Source: Gracilaria domingensis (Eukaryota; Rhodophyta; Florideophyceae; Gracilariales; Gracilariaceae). From it: a DNA stretch of 64,000 nt. The notes below the pieces were generated by a model, which was not told the origin of the DNA, ran no database searches, and saw only the letters and a program-made list of their open reading frames with translations. A program made the translations under genes and the position numbers. The DNA is taken from NCBI GenBank assembly GCA_022539475.1, contig VCMS01000037.1:402364-466363 (forward strand). The letters are read 5' to 3'. Within the stretch, counting starts at the first letter, position 1. Each line of letters starts with the position of its first letter. Shown in pieces: positions 53,847-63,681 of this stretch.

Positions 53847-55738
53847 TTGAGAAACACATCAACATCGCTGCCTGCCATTTCCCGCCTTGTTACAACTGGC
53901 TTGGGAAACACCGTCATAGTTCCCTTGTACAGCTGCTTTGTATATGTGGTCCAAGCTATTCTGCAGCACGCGAAGACACGACCAGTCAATGCGGGTGCCT
54001 CTGCAACAGAAACTGGCGTTGTATGGAATGCCGCCCCACAGCTCAGAACGGTGTTGAACGGAGAGGCTATAGCAATCAAATTACCGCCCGAGGAAACGGA
54101 CTACCAAATTAGCGCAGATTTGCACGAGAAGTCGCAGTACTGCTTGTTGTTCCTTTCCATGTCTCTCATCCTTTTTCAGTGGTCGTGCATAATGATTCTG
54201 GATGACTTCGAGTCGGCGTGCCCGTCGTCGCTGTTCTCTCCGTGTTTGACGACCAAGAACTGTCTGACTTCTAGATTTAAGGTTTCGGCCGTTTGAATAG
54301 AAGCTGGCACTCGTGTGCAGTGCGACGTGCTCGTGCTGAATGAGAGGTTTGCTGCTCAGCGGCTTAATCTCACTCTGAACGTTGCGCCGCAAAGCGAAAT
54401 TCTTGTGTTCCTGTCCAATGCAATTCATCGGGCAGCGTCATGATCTATCCATGGCCCCATCAGTTACGGAGAGCCAAGTTTTAGATGCTTAGGGTCCATC
54501 ATTTACTCTTGGAAGCAGAAAGTTTCCAAAGAAATGGATTTCACGCTTTTCCGCTGGGAGCAGGAAAGGAAACTCTTGACAATGCAACGCATAGCCTCGT
54601 CGTTTCCTATGAATGTTGCTGGACGAGGGAGGGACCTCTCGGTCGGTTCTTTTCTGTCTCCGCATCCGTTCTTACTGCTGGAAGATAAACGTTGCACGAG
54701 GCGGTGAAACGAAGAGCAGGGCCTGCATGGGAACAAGCTGTTGCTTCAGGGTTGAGCCATTCTCGACGCTGGTGGTTGTTGATCTGCCGATTGCGAATGG
54801 AAGCGCGAACCAAACTGTTTGCCACGCAGTTTCGTACACACTACCATCGTCCGAGAACCTGTTCGCAATCATGCTTCGCGCGGATGAGGTGTCCACATCG
54901 GGTCAAGGAACGTGGGAGAAGTGGTGCTTTCGGGTTCTATGACGTGCCTCAATGGATGCACGGGCAAATCTGCGGTGAGCCTTGCTGTTCCCTACGCAGA
55001 CCAGAATTGAATTGTGGTCGACATGTATGACCCAAGGGGGTCGTATCTGCTGGGGTCGGAGACGACCAACTTGACCATAACTGTGACGGACAGCGGTGGG
55101 GAACAAGAGATGGAAGCACTAAACACAAGCATTGTGCACGTGCTGAACAACAGGCTCCTGCATCACGATGAGTCTTAGTTTGTCAATTCGCTGCTTTCCA
55201 TTGAGAGCAGTGGTATTTCTCTCGACATGCCTGTACTTGATCATTTGACGAGCACGTTGAAACGGATCTTGTCCGGCCTGACGGCTAACGCGTGGCAGTG
55301 CACGCAGTAGGTGAAGGCGTGCGCAAGTGTGCTGACATCTCACGTGTTGAACTCGATAAACATGGAAAAACGCTGGGCATCATTGATACGGCTGTGGAAC
55401 AGAACACTTCGTCTGGATCTCCTGGCTGCCTCGGCGCTCGCTGCGAGACGTTTACGGGACGGCGATTAGATCGGCGTACGAAATAGCGCAGAAACGCATC
55501 CGCGATGGCAGGCTGGTGTAAGATGAACTGAGTGTGATTTCGTATCGAACGAGACGTTCGGCGACGCAAGCGATTTTGCTGGCACTTCTGGCAGGGCGGA
55601 CACGCAAAATGGTTGACAGCGAACGCGTGGATGTGAATGGCGTGTTTGGGGTGGGCGGCAGTGAGGAACAAAAGGGCTTGAAGGCGTTTGACGACATTCG
55701 GCTGGAAGTGAGCTGTTAAGTGGGTCAATCAAGCGACT
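53847..55738 (+). pseudogene. REJ/polycystin-like extracellular domain remnant
   Basis: Protein-like segments continue over 1.9 kb on the plus strand but change frame several times. FQWSCIMILDDFESACPSSL ends in FKVSAV-stop-IEAGTRVQCDVLVLNERFAA with LNLTLNVAP, resembling REJ-module strands of polycystin-1-like proteins (Y.W.C ... C ... L..G..Y.F.V.V). Further on, YDPRGSYLLGSETTNLTITV then TDSGGEQEME (about 55030-55100) resembles a PKD/REJ strand pair, followed by helical LDHLTSTLKRILSGLTANAW and VKACASVLTSHVLNSI, which suits the post-REJ helical segment. Many Asn-x-Ser/Thr sites suggest an extracellular protein. The family call is from pattern only. No channel domain is present. Confidence 0.35.
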
Positions 55739-56547
55739 GATGCTGGATCCGGCAATGATACTGGCGTGAGCACGAAACGGGGAGTCGGAGAACGACAACG
55801 ACGACGACGAAGAGCAACAGGAAAAAGACGGAAGCATATAAGTTTTTCGTCCGCGGAGCAGCACAACGTGTCGGAAGATAGCGCGGAGCGCGACACGTTA
55901 GGCAGCTCGCAGGTCGAAATGATCGTGCCCCAGCAGGTGGAGCACATGGGCAGGATTGGGCTCGTACGGACGAACACGAACTCGATCTGCTTCTCCGCAT
56001 CACTCACGTGGGCACTGCAGCAACCTTCTGCCCAGGTCTTCAGGAATGACGTCCTGCCTCTCCCATGCCGTCGTATGGCTTTTCGCGCCAGGTCGTGAAT
56101 TCTCTCTCCTACAACACCACTGACTTCTCTTCTTACTGTCATTCTGACCCATGGAATCCGCCGAACCATCTATCCACTTCTGTGCGAAGAATACAGTCTT
56201 GCGTGTGTGGCAAAAACGAGTCGCTGATGAACCGAATCAGTTCACGTTCCGCTGTCTTGTGGCCTCTGGTGATCGTGCGTGACCGTTAAATGGAATGCTG
56301 TTGGATTGCTTGTTTGCACTACAGAGGTTTAACGGTAGGATGACATAGTATCGCAGGTGTCTCGTTTCTCATTTTATGCACCGCTTTCATGCAATTTGTT
56401 CGCTCCACTACGTGCTGGAGCAGCACTCTTTATCGGAATGTGCACTTTGGTTAGGAGCAGCGTCATCCCCGACTGAACGCATCCGGGTGTGCCGGGCGGT
56501 ACAGCAACTGCCCAAACATAAAAGATCTCGGAGTAGTCAATAACTGT
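55739..56547. other. No confident gene
   Basis: Overlapping ORFs of 90-146 codons on both strands (for example 55729-56169 minus) lack recognisable motifs. Decayed downstream parts of the REJ-like gene may be included. Confidence 0.35.
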
Positions 56548-58491
56548 TTACATTGTTTGGACAACGTTATTGAGCTTGGACATCAACTTCTTCATTTTCC
56601 ATCTTGTCTCCGCCATTCCATATTCGACCATATCCACCGCTTCGCACACTCCTTCTTTCATTTTCTTGGCCCGAGCAATTGAGTCAAGATATTTGCTCAA
56701 CAGATCGACGGTGTTCTCCTCTTCTTCCAGCTATACGTGCAAGCTTACTTGCACGCTCTCCAGCTTCCGATTATGCATCTCGAGATCCTTCTTCAGTCTC
56801 GCGAATTCTCGCTAAAGAAACATTGCCTCTCGAAGCATTTTCATTGTGCTCTCATTCACAGCACCACGACTCTCAAGAAACAGCAGCTTCTTTATCGTGC
56901 AGTCAACTGGAAACACTTACTGACGGTGTAGAGGACAATCGGGGGTGGATTCCTCTTTCACAATCACGACGGTCTCTTTGAATGAGGCAACCTTCACCAT
57001 GAAGTATCGAACCCCGAGCTTGAAACCAGATGGCGAGAGTTCCAATTTGCTACCTTCCTCCCCGCTATGCGTGTCTTCGTCAATATATTGGACTGTTGCT
57101 TCGATATGAGACCTTCGTCGTGAACTGACAACGCTCTCATGAATCAAAAACATGCTGAACTCCAACTTACTTTGGTTACGAAATCTATACGTCGTCGTCA
57201 CGTTCCACTCGTAGCTCACCCGCAACGTATTAGCCATGATTTCGCTCCGGATCGCGCGACCGACTTCATGTACCCTTTGCTTCACACTCCTACATCTTGG
57301 GAGCGCAGACCAAGTCATGTAGTTCGCAAATTCCGGATGCCCTGCAATGTCAGAATAGTAAAATATTCTGTTCGTCTTCGTCTCCCTGTCATTCCAATAC
57401 CATGTCCCAGCAGCAAGAAAGTCGCCGTTTACGTTCTGAATGTACTGCGAGTTCACCACCTTCGTCGTCCAATTGGCGCCATAAGAACTCATTTCTTCCG
57501 AACGTATGCCGATCTCAGAGTGAAATATCCTCACTGATTGTCCTTCTTTCAAACTAAGTTTCTCATTGATGTTGTAGATGTGGTTTCCATGTCCATACAA
57601 CGTATGGCCAGAAGTTGTAGACTCACTGCTAACATGGTCAAATTCTTCATCATCGTCCAATACCGTTCTTTCTGGAGAGCCATCCGAACTAGAGCTCTTG
57701 AGATCCTCGACACAATACGCCGGACGATAATCTCGTCGTCTCTGTATTCCAGATTGCAGCTGGACTTCAACGTCTGTAATATCAAAATGTAGGGGGTCTC
57801 TTATGGTGAAGAAACACTTGGTTCTCCTGCATCCATTCTCCTCGGGTGTGTCGTCCACAGCGTAGAATATCTCAAACGCAGGATAATAAGGACTCCTCTG
57901 CCCGTAACATACGTTCAACAGTCCTTCACCTTGCCCACAGGCAATGATCACGACGCGGTAATGGCGCAAAGTATCGACAGCTGAATTTATCAGCAAGCTT
58001 TCTCGCTTCAATCGATCTGTTACATCTTCATCCAAGAAAGACAGAGATCGAATGGTATCGACTCGGTGCACAGTCACTTCACCATCACTTAAGACGACTA
58101 AGTTCATTGAGCACACGTCCTCGGATTTTACTGCGAAGTCCTTTTGTATACCCATAAGTGTTCCATCGGCACTCCCATCTTCAAATTCAACATGAACTCT
58201 TGCACCGCGAGCTTCTCGAAGCATAATGTCCCACGCTTGCTCGGACCGATCCTTTTCCCCATCAAAGTAAATTGGCGAACCGAACGTGATGAAGGGAAGT
58301 GTACCGCGACTATCAACTACATCGAGTGTGTCCAAAGCAAGTTGCATATTCTTGCGAAGTACAGTGAATGCGAGACTTTCTGAGCTGACGACGGATGCCT
58401 TCATCTTCACAACTAAATATCCATCACGATCGATTTGTAAGGCATGAGGAATCAGCATTCTCCCATCGGATAATTTTTTTACGTTCTTCAT
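56548..58491 (-). pseudogene. DUF4139-type protein, three in-frame stops in the C-terminal coiled coil
   Basis: The frame from ATG 58491 runs to TAA 56917-56919 (524 codons), then continues in the same frame through TAG 56812-56814 and TAG 56731-56733 to TAA 56548-56550, 648 codons in all and close to its 638-codon divergent neighbour. Residues about 20-60 (ALDTLDVVDSRGTLPFITFG), 75-150 (GARVHVEFEDGSADGTLMGI, then VVLSDGEVTVHRVDTIRSLSF) and the second half (KLSLKEGQSVRIF) fit the DUF4139 layout known from fungal and bacterial proteins of unknown role. The part after 56917 is helical (LKKDLEMHNRKLESVQVSL). The first stop may leave a folded core of 524 residues, so a truncated product cannot be excluded. 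There is no signal peptide. Confidence 0.65.
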
Positions 58492-59234
58492 TACTCGCGT
58501 TCAGCAATGGCGCCGCAGAACCGTTTTGCAGCCTTAGAGTTAGGCGGTGCTGAAGCTCTCAAAGTTCTTGGTGAATCGTGAATGAGCATGAAGCGTTCAA
58601 AGATGGTCTCCACTGCTCGTGCATTATATGATGAGCGAAACGTAGGGGATGATTCGTGGCCTGGCACTGATTTGAGACCTCAACGGATTTTGTTAACTGC
58701 AAATAGGTTTGAACGGAAAAGATCGCACAACGCAATCTCATGAGATGTCACGATGGATTGACATCGGTTGCGGCGAACCGAGAGAGACCTGAGACCAAAT
58801 AAGGGCTTCATAACAGTTGGCTCCTTATCCAATCGGACTTTGACAAAATGATGACATGTTCTGTACACGATCATAAATTGTGCACGGATGCCTGTTTAGA
58901 ATACCCTTGGTAAAGTACCAAGGGTATGACCCATCCGAGTTGGCGCTCTGGAAGGAGGTATGAACCACAAATTTAAGATTGCATCGGGCGTTCGACCTTC
59001 TTGTGCATGCCAACTCAAATTCGGTCAAGGTCTGGATGCGTCATTATGATGTTCGTTCAAACAATCTGATTGAAGAGAAAGCGAAACAGCGGAAGATTTA
59101 TCAAGTCTGTCTGGCTCCGAACGCAGTGATTCGTAGCAAGTACCGAAAATCGTCCAAAGAGTCGTTCCGAGATGAATCAAGCAAAACAGCGTTCCCCCGG
59201 GACATCCAGACCCCTCAGTCCCCATCTTCTCTAA
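58492..59234. promoter_or_regulatory. Divergent intergenic region between the two DUF4139-type genes
   Basis: About 740 bp separates the two start regions, which face away from each other. It holds a perfect hairpin at 58901-58927 and no ORF with recognisable content. A shared bidirectional promoter is an inference from the arrangement; no core promoter motif is clear. Confidence 0.35.
58901..58927. repeat. Perfect 12-bp hairpin in the divergent intergenic region
   Basis: ATACCCTTGGTA and TACCAAGGGTAT separated by AAG. Loop of three bases, no mismatches. Confidence 0.9.
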
Positions 59235-61223
59235 GTTCATCGCAATTCCTTTGCGTCAGTTTTCCTGGAAGCCTCTGTTACAGATTCCGAAATATTACAT
59301 TTCGATGTGCCCCCGAAGGATATTGAGTACGCTCTCAGCTCTTTGGTTTTGACTGATAGCCGTGGAACTACTCCAAGCACTTTCGTTCACTCTCCGGCTA
59401 CTGTTAAAGTAGCGAATGAGGGATCACAAGAAACATGGTTAAAAGTAATGAACCGCTACCAAGGCGCGAGAGTTGGAATCGAAACTGCTCATGAAAAAAC
59501 CGAAGGCACACTCCTTGGGTTTCGTCAAGAGCATTACAATTCGCCGGAGAACTCTGGTGCGAGGAACCATTCAAGCTTTTTCATCATCTGTCGTTCAGGT
59601 TCTAAGGTCTCACTGCACCCCATTGACTCAGTCAGATCCCTGAACTTCCAAGACCAAGCGATATGTGAAGCACTTTCTCAAGACAGTTTCATGAAACAAT
59701 ACGTTGTACAAAGGAGATACATGTACAAGATTGAGTTGGTCACCCATGGTAGCGGTCTGGGACAAGTTGAAGTCCGATACTCAATGCGGAGCCGTTACAA
59801 GAGAGGGTACGAAGTTAATTACGTATTTGCTGTAGATGAGAACGAAGACATCTACGCATGTGGTTTGCGCCCGGATCGTAACCTCAAGTGCTACTTTACA
59901 TTTCACAATCCCATCCCTAGCCATCTTTCTAATGTCGTAGTCGAGTTCTGCTCGGGAAAGAAGCAATACGACCGACATTGCTGGCCGTATGATGATCTTA
60001 AAGCCAAAGCAAAGCACGATGATGACGCTCAATCTGTGTCCGAAAGAACGGAGAACTCGAAAGAGAGCTCTACCAGGATTTCAGAAGAAGAGAATGAAGA
60101 GGACTTCATAGATGAGTTCAGTGAGGTGAGCTCATCGACAACTGGGATAGCGAACTATGAAGAACAGGGTAACGTGATCCAGAGGTTTCCACAGAAAGTT
60201 AGTTTGAAGATGAATGAATCGGTTCAACTTCTGATGTTTGAGAGTTCATGCACTGGGGGGATCATTCGCACGATTGTCACGCAACAAAACGAGCCTTTCG
60301 CTTGTGTGTGTGTTCTTTTGCACAATACGACAAAGGAGAATCTGGAAGCAGGACATCTGCACGTGGAGACAAGCTGCGTTGGTCTGTCACATCATTTTCA
60401 CATCTTTCCTCTAGCTCCTGGTGAGTATTTACTGCGACAGCTTGATCCCTTTTCCGGTATTGAATGTAATAGGTATAGGCAGGTAGAAATTGGGGCCATG
60501 CGATCATGCCATGTGTCCGAAAAGCAGCTGATTGTGGTCACGGATAAAACCAATACGATGATCGAACGGATCCAAAACAAGAGTGGCAGGGAAGTTGAGA
60601 TTTTCCTTAAGCATTACCTACGCTCTGCGGGAAGAGGAAAGGGAGCAGTTGAAGGTATTTTGACCAAAGGGAGCTGCTTACGTGCGGGGAAGGGAATGTC
60701 GATGGAACCGTACTCACACTCCATTGATCTTAAATGTGTGGGATACACGTTTAAGCTTGGAAGCTATGAGACCTGCTGGGTGACGATACGAGAGCGTTTA
60801 ACATTCGAGCAAAAGCACATGATTCTGGAAGAGTTAGAAAGCGCGACGATTTGCAATCTGGAGGTGCAACAGATTCTTCCGCCAACGGCGTTGCAATCGC
60901 TCCGTCGACTGCTTTCTCTGGGCAGGGAGTCGGAGCATCTCACGCTGGAACAAACGCTACACCGAAAGAAGCTGAGAAACATCGAAGCATATCGCACTAC
61001 GAAGCGCAAAGAGACGGGCGCGGGCGATGGTGGAGGCGGGAAGGAAGGACAAAATGGTTTCTCAGCGGAGGAGGAGCTGCAGGAGTACCATTCGCGCACG
61101 GCGCAGGCAAAGGAGGCGCGCGCGGTGTTGGAGGGGCTGGTGGACGAGAACGAGCACAGGCTGTTCGAGGTCCGTCGAGAGATGAACGCGATCAAGCGCC
61201 AGCTTTCCTGCCTCACGGTGTGA
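59235..61223 (+). CDS. DUF4139-type protein
   Basis: ATG 59307 gives 638 uninterrupted codons to TGA 61221-61223. The same frame is open upstream to 59235, and its translation (SVFLEASVTDSEILHFDVPP) aligns with the start of the minus-strand paralogue, so the true start may lie upstream, at a non-ATG codon or across an unseen intron. Matching blocks: ALSSLVLTDSRGTTPSTFVH, GARVGIETAHEKTEGTLLGF, SLHPIDSVRSLNFQDQ, then an acidic Ser-rich linker (about 230-290), VSLKMNESVQLLMFE, VLLHNTTKENLEAGHLHVE and LAPGEYLLRQLDPF, the last three typical of DUF4139 (N-T...L..G.L.V and L.PGE...L...D). The C-terminus (about 490-638) is coiled coil with a Gly/Lys linker. It is probably intracellular, with no signal peptide. 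Function unknown. Confidence 0.75.
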   Translation, partial: VHRNSFASVFLEASVTDSEILHFDVPPKDIEYALSSLVLTDSRGTTPSTFVHSPATVKVANEGSQETWLKVMNRYQGARVGIETAHEKTEGTLLGFRQEHYNSPENSGARNHSSFFIICRSGSKVSLHPIDSVRSLNFQDQAICEALSQDSFMKQYVVQRRYMYKIELVTHGSGLGQVEVRYSMRSRYKRGYEVNYVFAVDENEDIYACGLRPDRNLKCYFTFHNPIPSHLSNVVVEFCSGKKQYDRHCWPYDDLKAKAKHDDDAQSVSERTENSKESSTRISEEENEEDFIDEFSEVSSSTTGIANYEEQGNVIQRFPQKVSLKMNESVQLLMFESSCTGGIIRTIVTQQNEPFACVCVLLHNTTKENLEAGHLHVETSCVGLSHHFHIFPLAPGEYLLRQLDPFSGIECNRYRQVEIGAMRSCHVSEKQLIVVTDKTNTMIERIQNKSGREVEIFLKHYLRSAGRGKGAVEGILTKGSCLRAGKGMSMEPYSHSIDLKCVGYTFKLGSYETCWVTIRERLTFEQKHMILEELESATICNLEVQQILPPTALQSLRRLLSLGRESEHLTLEQTLHRKKLRNIEAYRTTKRKETGAGDGGGGKEGQNGFSAEEELQEYHSRTAQAKEARAVLEGLVDENEHRLFEVRREMNAIKRQLSCLTV

Positions 61224-61380
61224 TAGTAGATAATGACGCAACAACTCGCCTTCACTCCCCTCCCCATACTGCTGGACGCCGCGACTCCCGTCTCACTCGC
61301 AACCAAAGCAAAAGGTGCCAGCTTGCAGACGCGGTTAAGCGACGGTTCCGTCCGAGTCTCCCCGCTTCGAAATCGCTATA
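61224..61380. other. Short 3' spacer, no feature seen
   Basis: A 157-bp gap between the DUF4139-type stop and the next ORF. ORFs on the minus strand across it are shadows of the coiled-coil coding sequence. Confidence 0.4.
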
Positions 61381-61740
61381 ATGGACTCCCCTGAACCAGA
61401 ATAAGCTCAAGGTGATCTACAGACAGTGATTTCAACGGGCATTCCGTCCAGTCCGACAGTGAATGATGCTGAAATCGAGTCCCACGGACAATTTGAAAAT
61501 GATGTGCCACAACTGTTATCCGAGATGCAATCAACTTTCAAGTGGTTTTCCGACACCTTATTTGCGCAGATCAACCGGATGACAGGCAAGAGAGGCGAAT
61601 CGGATGCGACCCTTTTCAGTCTCTCAAATAACGTGGAAGCATCCTCTGAACAACGAGGCAGCGTTTCTACGGCGCCCGCTGATGCCAGCGCGATCGCACC
61701 GAACGCGAAGGCGGCAACACTCCCCCGTGCAGTGTCCTGA
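61381..61740 (+). CDS. Unrecognised ORF, about 120 codons, with one early in-frame stop
   Basis: ATG 61381 gives seven codons to TAA 61402-61404, after which the same frame is open to TGA 61738-61740; an alternative start lies at or after 61426. The middle (ENDVPQLLSEMQSTFKWFSD, TLFAQINRMTGKR) looks helical and the end is Ala/Ser-rich. It resembles the N-terminal helical region of gag-like or short coiled-coil proteins, but no family can be named. Confidence 0.3.
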
Positions 61741-62040
61741 GTGACAGCGAAGCGCAAGTACCGTTGGAAGCGGTGGTGTAGCGTGTATTGGAGTTTTCTG
61801 CGCGCGACCAGACGGGTTTCCATCTCGTCGGTAAAGACGTGCACGGCTCCGGTGGCCGTTCGCTTCGAACCGCATCACTCACCCGTAGCAGGCTGCAATG
61901 AATGCGCGTGACGCGCCGTGCGTGCGTCCGTACAGCATATAGCCAATGGTTGCCTCGCGTCGAGCGCCGCGCGCGTATGTGACGCGAAACGGCCAAGAAA
62001 CGGATGAGGACTTCTGCATCTCGCGTTTAGAAAGGCCCCG

Positions 62041-62816
62041 GTGCTCCACAGCCGCGCCTCCCGTTTCCCCCACATTCCCTCTCCGTGGCGCATCCACCAA
62101 CATGTCGAAGACGACGACGACGACGGCCACGGCCAACACCAACGCCACGACCAAACTGCTGCAGCTACTGGTACCGTTGCTGCTGCTGCCAACGCTGGCG
62201 GCGGCGATGGCTGGCGATACGGATTTGTGTTCTTCATCCACGTGAACAATGCCACTTTGACGCAACTGCCGCGGCTGCCGTCGCGCATCCACCATGCACT
62301 CAACGATTGACAGGTGCACATCGACTTCAAGTTAGCATCCACCTTGCCCTAACGCGCACATTGCGAGCTACTTGCAACCAACGCGGCCTAGGCACCAAAC
62401 GTGCTGTGTTTGCGCGTGGACCTCACGAAGTACAACAGAATCTCCATGAGTTTCGACATGGTGGATTGCATGCAGCGGTGCTGCTGTGCCCGTGCCGCTA
62501 GCGTTTCTTCAACAACTTCAGTTCCATCAATTACCCCCTCGTGCACGCGATATACCTGCGCCGCCTGCTTTCAACGTACGCCTCCCGCCACCTCAGCTTC
62601 CTCAGACATAGCGCACACGTCGTGGCCGCGAACGCATGTCGCAAATTGTCACCAGGTACATCTCGATGTTGCACAGTCATTTGGCGTCGAGCTGGCGTGG
62701 GTCCTGTTGCGGGAACTACTGGCGCGCGCGCAGTCCCTCCTCCGACTGGAGCGCCTTTTCGTTCGCCTCCAAGGAACGGAAATGGTCGTATCGCATCGCA
62801 TGTGAGTCTTTTCTAA
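62041..62816 (+). pseudogene. GT14 (Core-2/I-branching-type) glycosyltransferase pseudogene
   Basis: In one frame GWRYGFVFFIHVNNATLTQL with RLPSRIHHALND, then QVHIDFKLAST and VLCLRVDLTKYNRISMSFDM plus VDCMQRCC follow the opening of GT14 enzymes (Y.I..H.......L.RLL..L.......VHID.K, then V......V.WG..S...A...). Stops fall at 62308 (TGA), 62350 (TAA) and 62389 (TAG) without a frameshift. After a shift near 62490 the next frame reads FFNNFSSINYPLVHAIYLRR then LLSTYASRHLSFLRH, matching the DYFxxLSGxDYPL...YL...L......NF block. A hydrophobic anchor (LLQLLVPLLLLPTLAAAMA, about 62150-62210) lies just upstream in another frame, as expected for a type II Golgi enzyme. Only the N-terminal half of the catalytic domain is recognisable. 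Confidence 0.6.
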
Positions 62817-63681
62817 GCGCTCATCGGTTGCGAGCAGACTGCTCACCGCGTTCGATCTGACTCTGGACGTAGCCTAGCACTTATTCGCAGCGATCTCCAC
62901 GTTGCAATCCGAGATGCGCGCCCTGCGCACCGTGCCAGAGCGCACTGCACCCACTATGGTGGAAGGACGACGGAAGCGACCAGCGGCTGCAGCGAGCTGC
63001 GGTGCGCGCCGCATCCCATGCTCATCCGCAAATTTTGCCGCTTCCAGGCTGGGAAACCCAGGGCACGCCGCCAACGAAACGTTCGTTCCCGTGGTAAGGA
63101 CACATCTAGCGTTGGTCGCCATGGGCGCACAGCGACCATAACTACCGATTACGACCCCAGCTTTCCAGCGCACTGGCCAGGCGCGCCGCGCGCCGGGTAA
63201 TTACAAATTACTATCCCAGCGTGTCGGTGCGAGGCGGGGGCCGTAACCTTGCGCAGTCCGCCGCGCCCCGCCAAATGCTCACGTGGTTGTATTCACCAAG
63301 TGCCGGTGCGTCGGTGGACTTTGCGCCACCTCCTCAGTTCATCTGCCACCCTCGCACCACTCTCCTACACCCTCCCCCGTCAACGCGCCCTTATTATCCA
63401 CCTCATCCGACCCTGGCGCGCCCGATCCATCCATCTCTTCCGAGCCCCCAACCTTCTTTCTTCCCCACTTTCGTTCTTTTCCTCCGCGAGATCAGCATGC
63501 CGTCGCCACCCCGAACACCTAACCCGGCCGAGCATACACTCTCTTCTTGCGTCTCCCTCAGCCTCCGTACCAAGACTCACACTTTCGCCACTGTACCAGC
63601 CCGCGCACCTCGCCACCACCATCGACGCCGTTGAGGCGTTGCATGCGACTCCGGAGGCCGACGCGTGACCTTCCTCCCCCA
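62817..63681. other. No confident gene
   Basis: Open frames of 60-139 codons on both strands are Pro/Ser/His- or Arg-rich and unrecognised. 63.3-63.6 kb is pyrimidine-rich, which could be the 3' side of the minus gene at the right edge or simple-sequence DNA. Confidence 0.35.

Noticed and set aside
14232-62400. Reassigned stop codons (for example TAA/TAG as Gln) to explain in-frame stops
   Set aside because: All three stop codons occur in frame, including TGA, and intact genes here use CAA/CAG normally and end at stops. Substitution decay explains the data more simply.
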